Source: an uncultured Paracoccus sp. (GTDB lineage Bacteria; Pseudomonadota; Alphaproteobacteria; Rhodobacterales; Rhodobacteraceae). Taken from it: a DNA stretch of 40,197 bases. The notes under the pieces were generated by a model. That model worked only from the letters and a program-made list of their open reading frames with translations, was not told the DNA's origin and made no database searches. Below are positions 33,400 through 40,197 of the stretch, piece after piece; positions within the stretch are counted from its first letter, which is position 1; each line of letters opens with the position of its first letter. The position numbers were made by a program, and so were the translations under genes. The stretch lies in assembly GCF_947487305.1 (NCBI RefSeq), contig NZ_CANKWH010000024.1:1-40197 (forward strand), read 5' to 3'.

Positions 33400-35439
33400 A
33401 TGAGCAAAGACCCCCTGCTGCAACCCTTTCACCTGAAGTCCCTGGTGCTGAAGAACCGCATCGTCACCACCCCGCACGAGCCGGCCTATTGCGAGGACGG
33501 GCTGCCCAAGGACCGCTACCGTGCCTATCACCTCGAGCGGGCCAAGGGCGGCGTCGCCATGGCGATGACGGCGGGATCGGCCATCGTCTCGCGCGACAGC
33601 CCGCCCGCCTTCAACAACATCCTCGCCTATCGCGACGAGGTGGTGCCCTGGATCCGTGACCTGACCGACGCGCTGCACGAACATGACACCAAGGTCATGA
33701 TCCAACTGACCCATCTTGGCCGCCGCACCGGCTGGAACAAGGGTGACTGGCTGCCCTCGCTCAGCTCGACCCGGCTGCAGGAACCTGCCCACCGGGCTTT
33801 CCCGAAGCTGGCCGAGGACTGGGACTTCGCCCGGATCGTCGATGATTTCGCCTCGGCCGCCGGCCGGATGAAAGAAGGCGGCATGGACGGGATCGAGCTC
33901 GAGGCCTATGGCCACCTGATCGACCAGCTCTGGTCGCCGCTGACCAATCAGCTCGAGGGCGATTACGGCCCGCAGACATTGGACAGCCGGATGCGGCTTG
34001 GCGCCGAGGTGCTGGGCGCGATGAGGAAGGCGGTCGGCCCGGATTTCGTCCTCGGCATCCGCATGGCGGTGGACGAGGCCGAGGCCGGCGGCGTGACCGC
34101 CGAGGACGGGCTGGAGATCGCCCGGCGGCTGCGCGACGCAGGGCTGATCGACTATATCTCGGTCATCCGCGGGCGCATCCATACCGATGCCGCCCTGACC
34201 GATGTCATCCCGGTCCAGGGCATGCGCGCCGCGCCGCATCTGGATTTCGCCGGCCGCGTCCGCGCCGAGCTCGGGATGCCCACCATCCACGCCGCCCGCA
34301 TCCCCGATGTGGCAACCGCGCGCCACGCGGTTGCGGCGGGCCTCCTGGACCTGGTCGGGATGACCCGCGCACATCTGGCCGATCCCCATATCGTGCAGAA
34401 GATCGCCGAGGGCCGCGAGGATGACATCCGCCCCTGCGTCGGTGCCACCTATTGCCTCGACCGGATCTATCAGGGCGGCGAGGCCTTGTGCATCCACAAC
34501 GCCGCCTCGGGGCGCGAGCTGTCGATGCCCCATCGCATCCCGCCGGCCGAACAGCCGAAATCGGTGATGATCATCGGCGCTGGCCCGGCAGGGCTCGAGG
34601 CCGCGCGAGTCGCCGCCGAACGCGGCCACCGCGTCAGCCTGCACGAGGCGGCGGCGCAGCCCGGCGGCCAGTTGCGGCTGACGGCACGTTCGCCCCGGCG
34701 GCGCGAGATGATCTCGATCATCGACTGGCGCATGGCCCAATGCGAGGCGAAGGGCGTCACCCTGCAGTTCAATCACCTTGTCGAACCCGAGGATGTTCTG
34801 GGAGCCGCGCCGGATCTGGTCATCGTTGCCACCGGCGGCCTGGCCGACACCGATTGTCTTGAAAGCGGCGAGAGCCATGTGGTCTCGGCCTGGGACATAC
34901 TCTCGGGCGACGTCGATTGCGGCAGTGACGTGCTGGTCTTTGACGATGCGGGCGATCATGCCGGGTTGCAGGCCGCCGAGATGATCGCCGAGAAGGGGGG
35001 ACAGGTAGAGATCATGACCCCGGACCGCAGCTTTGCGCCCGAGGTCATGGGCATGAACCTCGTCCCCTACATGCGCGCGCTGCAGGAGAAGGAGTCACGC
35101 TTTACCGTCACCTACCGCCTGAAGACCGTGCGCAAGGACGGCAACCGGCTGATCGCCGGGATCGGCACCGATTACAGCGACTACCGGACCGAGCGCAGTT
35201 TTGACCAGATCGTCGTCAACCACGCGACCGTTCCGCTGGACGATCTCTACCATGCGCTGAAGCCGCACTCGACCAATGGCGGCGAGGTCGATCACGATGC
35301 GCTGCTGTCCGGCCGCCCGCAGGCACTGGCCCGCAATCCGTCCGGCTGCTTCCAGCTTTTCCGCATCGGTGACGCTGTCTCGCCGCGCAACACCCATGCC
35401 GCCATCTATGACGCCCTGCGGCTGATGAAGGACCTCTGA
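33400..35439 (+). CDS. DgcA-like FMN/FAD/Fe-S N-demethylase
   Basis: This 679-residue flavoprotein belongs to the trimethylamine dehydrogenase/DgcA group, which oxidatively removes N-methyl groups. An old-yellow-enzyme TIM barrel fills about 5-340 (FMN). A cluster region has Cys346, Cys352 and Cys364, with Ala349 where TMADH has a fourth Cys. An FAD/NAD fold starts at GAGPAG (393-398). The end, FRIGDAVSPRNTHAAIYDAL, closely resembles DgcA as I remember it. The TMADH covalent-FMN Cys has no counterpart (PHEPAY). I start at ATG 33400, where the conserved N-terminus begins. The likely substrate is a dimethylated product of the Rieske enzyme (inference). It lies 43 bases upstream of the racemase-family gene. 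Confidence 0.85.
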   Translation: MSKDPLLQPFHLKSLVLKNRIVTTPHEPAYCEDGLPKDRYRAYHLERAKGGVAMAMTAGSAIVSRDSPPAFNNILAYRDEVVPWIRDLTDALHEHDTKVMIQLTHLGRRTGWNKGDWLPSLSSTRLQEPAHRAFPKLAEDWDFARIVDDFASAAGRMKEGGMDGIELEAYGHLIDQLWSPLTNQLEGDYGPQTLDSRMRLGAEVLGAMRKAVGPDFVLGIRMAVDEAEAGGVTAEDGLEIARRLRDAGLIDYISVIRGRIHTDAALTDVIPVQGMRAAPHLDFAGRVRAELGMPTIHAARIPDVATARHAVAAGLLDLVGMTRAHLADPHIVQKIAEGREDDIRPCVGATYCLDRIYQGGEALCIHNAASGRELSMPHRIPPAEQPKSVMIIGAGPAGLEAARVAAERGHRVSLHEAAAQPGGQLRLTARSPRRREMISIIDWRMAQCEAKGVTLQFNHLVEPEDVLGAAPDLVIVATGGLADTDCLESGESHVVSAWDILSGDVDCGSDVLVFDDAGDHAGLQAAEMIAEKGGQVEIMTPDRSFAPEVMGMNLVPYMRALQEKESRFTVTYRLKTVRKDGNRLIAGIGTDYSDYRTERSFDQIVVNHATVPLDDLYHALKPHSTNGGEVDHDALLSGRPQALARNPSGCFQLFRIGDAVSPRNTHAAIYDALRLMKDL

Positions 35440-35482
35440 CACCCCTGCGACGGAAGGTTCGGATTGAAAGAGGAGTAGCCTC

Positions 35483-36511
35483 ATGCAGAGCATAAAGACC
35501 GTTCACGTGATCTCGGCCCATGCCGAAGGCGAGGTCGGCGACGTGATCGTGGGCGGCGTCGCTCCGCCGCCCGGCGATACCCTGTGGGAGCAGTCGCGCT
35601 TCATCGCCCGCGACCAGACGCTGCGCAACTTCGTCCTGAACGAGCCGCGCGGCGGCGTGTTCCGCCATGTGAACCTGCTGGTGCCCCCCAAGCATCCCGA
35701 GGCGGCCGCCGCCTTCATCATCATGGAGCCCGAGGACACCCCGCCCATGTCCGGCTCGAACTCTATCTGCGTGTCGACCGTGCTGCTGGACGGGGGCATC
35801 CTGCCGATGGTCGAGCCGGTGACCGAGTTTACCCTCGAGGCACCGGGCGGGCTGGTGCGCGTCCGGGCCGAATGCTCGGGCGGCAAGGCCCGGCGGATCC
35901 ATGTGCAGAACCTGCCCAGCTTTGCGCAGAAGCTGGATCAGCCGCTCGAGGTCGAGGGGCTGGGAACGCTGACCGTGGACACGGCTTTTGGCGGCGACAG
36001 CTTCGTCATGGTCGATGCGGCAGCGCTTGGCTTTGCCCTGACACCCGACGAGGCGCATGACCTGGCGCGGCTTGGCACGCGGATCACCAATGCCGCGACC
36101 GAGGCACTGGGTTTCGATCACCCGACCAATCCCGACTGGCGGCACATCTCGTTCTGCCAGTTTGCCGGCCCGCTGGAGCGCGATGCCGAGGGCCTGCGGA
36201 TGCGATCCGCCGTGGCGATCCAGCCCGGAAAGATCGACCGCTCGCCCACCGGCACGGCGCTCTCGGCCCGCATGGCGCTGCTGGCCGCCCGCGGGCAGAT
36301 GGGGATGGGCGAGACGCTGACGCAAGTGTCGCTGATCGGCTCGACCTTCACCGGCCGGATCGTCGGGGAAACCACCCTGGGCGATGTTCCGGCGATCCTG
36401 CCCGAGATCAGCGGCCGCGGCTGGATCACCGGGATTCACCAGCACATGCTGGACCCGACCGATCCCTGGCCCGGCGGCTACCGGCTCAGCGACACCTGGG
36501 GCGCGCGCTAG
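35483..36511 (+). CDS. Proline racemase family protein with Ser/Thr active site
   Basis: This 342-residue protein has the proline racemase/hydroxyproline epimerase/3-hydroxyproline dehydratase fold. The two catalytic loops are recognisable: MSGSNSICV with Ser90 in place of the first catalytic Cys, and DRSPTGT (252-258) with Thr256 in place of the second. Canonical racemases have Cys/Cys, and the human trans-3-hydroxyproline dehydratase has Cys/Thr. So a plain racemase is unlikely, and a dehydratase or other activity is possible. The GAGGAG site is strong. It is 43 bases after the DgcA-like gene, in one operon. It fits a proline betaine or hydroxyproline betaine pathway, but this is inference. 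Confidence 0.82.
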   Translation: MQSIKTVHVISAHAEGEVGDVIVGGVAPPPGDTLWEQSRFIARDQTLRNFVLNEPRGGVFRHVNLLVPPKHPEAAAAFIIMEPEDTPPMSGSNSICVSTVLLDGGILPMVEPVTEFTLEAPGGLVRVRAECSGGKARRIHVQNLPSFAQKLDQPLEVEGLGTLTVDTAFGGDSFVMVDAAALGFALTPDEAHDLARLGTRITNAATEALGFDHPTNPDWRHISFCQFAGPLERDAEGLRMRSAVAIQPGKIDRSPTGTALSARMALLAARGQMGMGETLTQVSLIGSTFTGRIVGETTLGDVPAILPEISGRGWITGIHQHMLDPTDPWPGGYRLSDTWGAR

Positions 36512-36535
36512 GCGATCAGCGTATAGTCGCGCGCC

Positions 36536-37597
36536 TCAAACCTCGACCGACACCAACCCCTGCGGCCGCGCGCAGCAGGCGAGGATATAGCCCTCGGCGA
36601 TCTCCTCTTCCGAGATACCGCCGTTATGGACCATCAGCACCTCGCCCTCGCGCTTCAGCACCTTGCAGGTGCCGCAAAGGCCGAACTGGCAGCCCGAGGG
36701 GATGTTCAGCCCCGCCTGGCGCGCCACGGCCAGCACCGTGTCATCGCCCTGGCAATCGGTGGTGATCCCGGACAGGGCAAACTCGATCTGCGCTGCGCCC
36801 GGCGGTGGCGAGGGCTCGACCGGCACCTCGACCAGTGCCGGGGCATCGAAACTTTCCTCGTGATAGCGGGTCAGGTCGAAGCCAAGCGATTCCAGCATGT
36901 CGCGCACCGCTGCCATGAAGGGCGCAGGCCCGCAGCAGAAGACCTCGCGTTCAAGATAGTCGGGCGCCATCAGCCCCAGCATGATCTGGCTGAGCCTGCC
37001 GTGATAACCGGGCCAGACCGCATAGGGGTCGACCTCTTCGACGGTGAAACGCAGCTGCAGCCCCGGCACGCGCGAGGCATATTCCTCGAGCCGGCGGCGG
37101 AACAGGATCTCCGAGGGTTTCCGGGCGGCATGGACATAGACGATGTCGGGCATCTCGCCCGAATCCCAGGCCCAAGTGGTCATCGACATCAGCGGTGTTG
37201 CCCCGGACCCGGCCGAGATGAACAGGTATTTCGCCGCCGGATGACGCAGGAAGGTGAACTGACCGGCCGGACCATAGGCCCTGAGCCGCATCCCCGGCTT
37301 CAGCTGGTCCAGCAGCCAGCGCCCCCCCACCGAACCCGGCTGTGCCTTCACTGTGACCGAGATCGCTTGCGGCCGCGAGGGCGATGACGAGATGGTATAG
37401 GTCCGCTGCACCGATCCGCCCGGCACCGGCAGGTCCAGCGTCAGGAACTGACCGGGCTGATAGTCGAACCACGCCCCCGAGGGCGGGCGGAAGGCGATGG
37501 TGGCGCAGTTGTCCGATTCGGGGATGACCATGGTGCATTCCAGCATCTCGCTGTCCTGCCACGGCTCGGCGGCCCAGTTCTGGCGGGTCTTCGCCAT
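36536..37597 (-). CDS. Reductase of the Rieske oxygenase (FAD/NAD, 2Fe-2S)
   Basis: This electron-transfer partner of 353 residues has a ferredoxin-NADP reductase-like FAD domain (RTYTISS, 65-71), an NAD-binding domain (ISAGSGATPLMSM and CCGPAPFM), and a C-terminal plant-type 2Fe-2S domain (CQFGLCGTCKVLK with a final Cys near the end). The layout matches GbcB and related betaine-demethylase reductases. It lies 2 bases after the oxygenase gene and would be co-transcribed and convergent with the racemase-family gene. Confidence 0.9.
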   Translation of the reverse strand: MAKTRQNWAAEPWQDSEMLECTMVIPESDNCATIAFRPPSGAWFDYQPGQFLTLDLPVPGGSVQRTYTISSSPSRPQAISVTVKAQPGSVGGRWLLDQLKPGMRLRAYGPAGQFTFLRHPAAKYLFISAGSGATPLMSMTTWAWDSGEMPDIVYVHAARKPSEILFRRRLEEYASRVPGLQLRFTVEEVDPYAVWPGYHGRLSQIMLGLMAPDYLEREVFCCGPAPFMAAVRDMLESLGFDLTRYHEESFDAPALVEVPVEPSPPPGAAQIEFALSGITTDCQGDDTVLAVARQAGLNIPSGCQFGLCGTCKVLKREGEVLMVHNGGISEEEIAEGYILACCARPQGLVSVEV

Positions 37598-37599
37598 CG

Positions 37600-38832
37600 C
37601 TATTCCGCCGCCACGCGGGCCGGGCCGCTGATCCCGCGCAGCATCGAGCGCACGTACCAGTCGACGAACTGGATCACCCCGCCCTCCTGCCGCTGCGAAT
37701 ACGGGCCGGGCAGGTAGGCGGGCGAATTGATTCCCAGCTGGTTTTCCTGCACCACGCGGCGATCCTCGTCATTGGTGGCGATCCAGACCTCGGTCAGCCG
37801 CGTCAGGTCATAGTCGCGCCCCTCGACCGCGTCCTTGTGCACCAGCCAGCTGGTCGTCACCTCGGTCTCGGTGGCGCTGACAGGCATGACGCGGAAGTTC
37901 AGCACATGGTCCGAGAGGTAATGGTTCCAGGTGTTCGGGTAGTGATAGAAGAGCAGCGTCCCGGCATTGGCGAAGGGCATTCCGGACAGCAGCGGCGCCG
38001 CAGGCTTGCCGTCCATCGTATAGCTGACCGTCTCGCCGACCAGCGGGATGCGCACCAGCCGCCACAGCTCGTCCTCGTGCGCCAGATAGCGCGAGGGCAG
38101 GCCCGCCGCCTCGCAGCGTTCGACATGGGCGGCACCAAGGGCCGAGCCCTGGCTGTCGCCCGAGCCGAAGAGATCGGGATCGTCAAGGAAGGTGCGGCAC
38201 AGGCCCGGATGCGAACCGGCGCAGTGATAGCATTCGCGGTTGTTCTCCATCACCAGCTTCCAGTTGCCGCGCTCGATGATCCGCGACTGGTGCGCCACCT
38301 TCAGTTCGTCGGGCCGATGCGGCGCGGCATAGCGGTCGGCGGCCTCGCGCAGGGGCGCGAAATCGGGGGCATTGCGCGCGACGCAGACATAGACCATGCC
38401 GCCGGCAGAGGCGCAGTGGACCGGCTGCAGGCCGTGGGACGACATGTCGAAATCCGGCCCCATGTCGCGGGCCCAGAGCAGTTGCCCGTTCGTGTCATAG
38501 GTCCATTGGTGATAGGGGCAGACCAGCTTGGTCGCCTGCCCCGATTCCTTGGGACAGATGCGGCTGCCGCGATGGCGGCAGGTGTTGTGGAACGCCCGGA
38601 TCTCGCCATCGCCGCCCCGGACCACCAGTACCGGATAGGCGCCCAGCTGGAAGGTGACATAGGAGCCCGCCTTGGGCAGCTCGGCCAGCGGCGCGGCGAA
38701 GATCCATTCCCGGTACCAGATGTTGTCCAGGTCGGCCTGGTAGACCCCGGGATCGGTATAGAAGGGCCGCGCCAGCGACTGGCCGGACAGCTGGGCCTGC
38801 AGAAGAGAGCGAAGATTGCCTTGATCGGTCAT
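37600..38832 (-). CDS. Rieske non-heme iron oxygenase, GbcA/stachydrine demethylase-like
   Basis: This 410-residue terminal oxygenase probably demethylates a quaternary amine. The Rieske cluster ligands are Cys85/His87 (CRHRG) and Cys105/His108 (CPYH). The mononuclear iron site shows NNRECYHCAGSHP with His203 and His208. The third ligand (Asp) should lie late in the protein. The sequence style (FYTDPGVYQADLDNIWYREW) resembles glycine-betaine or proline-betaine monooxygenases rather than aromatic dioxygenases. It is divergent from the LysR gene with a LysR-type box between, and heads a two-gene operon with its reductase. Confidence 0.88.
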   Translation of the reverse strand: MTDQGNLRSLLQAQLSGQSLARPFYTDPGVYQADLDNIWYREWIFAAPLAELPKAGSYVTFQLGAYPVLVVRGGDGEIRAFHNTCRHRGSRICPKESGQATKLVCPYHQWTYDTNGQLLWARDMGPDFDMSSHGLQPVHCASAGGMVYVCVARNAPDFAPLREAADRYAAPHRPDELKVAHQSRIIERGNWKLVMENNRECYHCAGSHPGLCRTFLDDPDLFGSGDSQGSALGAAHVERCEAAGLPSRYLAHEDELWRLVRIPLVGETVSYTMDGKPAAPLLSGMPFANAGTLLFYHYPNTWNHYLSDHVLNFRVMPVSATETEVTTSWLVHKDAVEGRDYDLTRLTEVWIATNDEDRRVVQENQLGINSPAYLPGPYSQRQEGGVIQFVDWYVRSMLRGISGPARVAAE

Positions 38833-38949
38833 GACGGGCTGCTTTCACTGAAATGGCGTAGCACGGCTGGCGGGAAAATGCGGGCCTGCCTGCGGCCACG
38901 ATCATCCGTCCGTGCCTCGCGCTCAACTCCAGAAATTCTCGACATATCG

Positions 38950-38964
38950 ATAACCTGAAGTTAT
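38950..38964. promoter_or_regulatory. LysR-type operator (ATAAC-N5-GTTAT)
   Basis: ATAACCTGAAGTTAT is a 15-base interrupted palindrome fitting the T-N11-A LysR box. It sits 30 bases before the LysR gene and 117 before the divergent Rieske gene, the usual place for autoregulation and activation. Confidence 0.65.
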
Positions 38965-38994
38965 GTTTCCAGACGCATTCTCCGGGATGGACCC

Positions 38995-39927
38995 ATGCAC
39001 AGCCTGCGCCGGAACCTGTCATCGATGACTGCGCTGGCGACCTTCGAGGCGGCGGCGAGGCTGTCCAGCTTTACCCAGGCGGCGGGTGAACTGGGGGTGA
39101 CGCAGGCCGCCGTCAGCCGCCAGATCAAGCAGCTTGAATCCGACCTGAACACGGTGCTGTTCCGCCGCGCGCATCGCCGGGTCGCGCTGACCCCGGCGGG
39201 GGCGGCGCTGGCCGGAACGGTAACAGCCGCCTTCGACAGCATGGCTTTGATGATCGAGACCCTGCGCGCGCCCGAAGACCGCGACCTGGTGACGGTGGGC
39301 GCGACGCTGGCCTTCAGCCATTTCTGGATCCTGCCCCGGCTGGCGCAGCTGCGCGCCGGCCATCCCCAGGTCAAGCTGCGCCTGATCTCGGATGACGGCC
39401 CGACCGATCTGCGCCGCGACCGGCTGGATGTGGCGATCCGCTTTGGCCGCCCACCCTTCGCCGATGGCCGCAGCATCGCCAGCCATCCCGACGAGGCGTT
39501 TCCGGTCTGCAGCCCGAAACTGCTGGAGGCGGCCGGGATCGGGGCGGCCGAGGCCGATATCATGAAACTGCCGCTGATCGCCTCGGACACGGTCAACCCC
39601 TCCTGGCTGACCTGGCGATCCTGGGCACAGGCGGTGGGTCTTGGCCCTGGCCCCGGCATCGCCTCGGATCGCAGCCCGCTGCGCTTCAACCATTACACCG
39701 AGACGATTCAGGCCGCGGTCAACGGCGAGGGTGTGGCGCTCGGCTGGTCCACCCTGCTCTCGGCCCATCTGAACGAGGGCCGGCTGGTCCGGCTGGGGCG
39801 CGACAGCCTGCGGCTCGAGGATCGCTATCACGTCATCGTCCCCAAGACCGGCGAGCCGCGCCCGCCGGTCGCCATCTTTCTCGACTGGATCGGCGCTAAA
39901 TTCGCCGAGACGGCGCAGCCGAGCTGA
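38995..39927 (+). CDS. LysR-family transcriptional regulator (GcvA-like)
   Basis: This 310-residue activator/repressor has an HTH at about 9-68 (ALATFEAAARLSSFTQAAGE and VTQAAVSRQIKQLE), then a two-lobed effector-binding domain (about 95-300) with SHFWILPRLAQL. It resembles GcvA-type regulators found beside amino acid and betaine genes. It is transcribed away from the Rieske gene, and its stop is 15 bases from the end of the convergent multicopper oxidase gene. The effector is unknown. Confidence 0.9.
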   Translation: MHSLRRNLSSMTALATFEAAARLSSFTQAAGELGVTQAAVSRQIKQLESDLNTVLFRRAHRRVALTPAGAALAGTVTAAFDSMALMIETLRAPEDRDLVTVGATLAFSHFWILPRLAQLRAGHPQVKLRLISDDGPTDLRRDRLDVAIRFGRPPFADGRSIASHPDEAFPVCSPKLLEAAGIGAAEADIMKLPLIASDTVNPSWLTWRSWAQAVGLGPGPGIASDRSPLRFNHYTETIQAAVNGEGVALGWSTLLSAHLNEGRLVRLGRDSLRLEDRYHVIVPKTGEPRPPVAIFLDWIGAKFAETAQPS

Positions 39928-39942
39928 TCGCGTCTACCCCCG

Positions 39943-40197
39943 TCAGCCGGAGACCGCGAAGGTGGTCATCATGCCACTTGCCAGATGCGGCATGTGATGG
40001 CAATGCAGCATCCATTCCGCCGCCTCGCCCGCATCCACGGCCACCGTCACCATGCTCATCGGCGGCACGTAGACCGTGTCGCGCAGCGCCCCGGCGAAGC
40101 GCGTGCCGTTGATCGCCACAACCTGGAAATGATGGCCATGCAGATGCATCGGGTGGCCCATCATCGACATGTTGTGGAAGGTCATCTCGACCCGCTG
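39943..40197 (-). CDS. Multicopper oxidase, C-terminal part (runs off window)
   Basis: The frame is open to the window edge, so the 5' end is missing. The visible 84 codons hold both C-terminal copper motifs: HPMHLHGHHF (type 1/2/3 ligands) and HCHHMPHLASGMM, with HCH, a second His and an axial Met. This resembles CueO/CopA-type or laccase-like oxidases. It may serve copper tolerance. It is convergent with the LysR gene, and any tie to the betaine cluster is not shown. Confidence 0.85.
   Translation of the reverse strand, partial: QRVEMTFHNMSMMGHPMHLHGHHFQVVAINGTRFAGALRDTVYVPPMSMVTVAVDAGEAAEWMLHCHHMPHLASGMMTTFAVSG

Overview
The window is chromosomal DNA of a GC-rich alphaproteobacterium, most likely Rhodobacteraceae and Paracoccus-like. 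This rests on the gene order rpmH-rnpA-yidD-ttcA-EAL-yidC-MOSC-engB-argB, an aapJQMP amino-acid transporter, an ATP12-type chaperone, a luxR-luxI pair next to rplQ, and an exosortase E/protease gene. No plasmid or phage replication functions and no CRISPR array are visible.

Layout. (1) Bases 1-2004 are a decayed accessory strip. An exosortase E/CPBP-protease fusion gene enters from the left and is broken by an IS256-type remnant. Two convergent IS3-type transposase remnants and about 580 bases of unrecognised DNA follow, ending at a tRNA-Arg(ACG) gene with its own terminator. (2) Bases 2143-12619 hold an orphan sensor histidine kinase (minus strand) facing a plus-strand housekeeping run with many 4-base stop/start overlaps: rpmH, rnpA, yidD, an unlisted-size 32-residue membrane protein, ttcA, an EAL protein, yidC, a MOSC protein, engB, argB, a ferredoxin-like protein and a SixA-like phosphatase. 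A strong terminator closes it. (3) Bases 12687-28559 are all on the minus strand. Read in transcription order they are rplO-secY-adk-rpsM-rpsK-rpoA-rplQ, then luxR-luxI, rarA, crcB-rluC-like-HAD-ATP12 (all overlapping), and aapJ-aapQ-aapM-aapP. (4) Bases 28560-30800 hold an AT-rich, Fur-box-like regulatory island, a subtilase without signal peptide, and a small lipoprotein transglycosylase. (5) Bases 30808-39927 form a betaine-type catabolic cluster: a BCCT transporter with a TetR regulator, a DgcA-like flavoprotein demethylase, a proline-racemase-family protein with an altered Ser/Thr active site, a Rieske oxygenase with its reductase, and a LysR regulator. In front of the flavoprotein lies the stub of an enolase-superfamily gene. 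A multicopper oxidase gene runs off the right edge.

How the genes work together (inference). The BCCT carrier would import a quaternary ammonium compound. The Rieske oxygenase/reductase would remove one N-methyl group, and the DgcA-like enzyme a second. The proline-racemase-family protein points to a ring compound such as proline betaine or hydroxyproline betaine rather than plain glycine betaine. Loss of the enolase-superfamily gene suggests the pathway has been trimmed or re-specialised. The aap transporter, AHL signalling pair and ribosomal block look ordinary, except that the ribosomal operon is cut off directly upstream of rplO.
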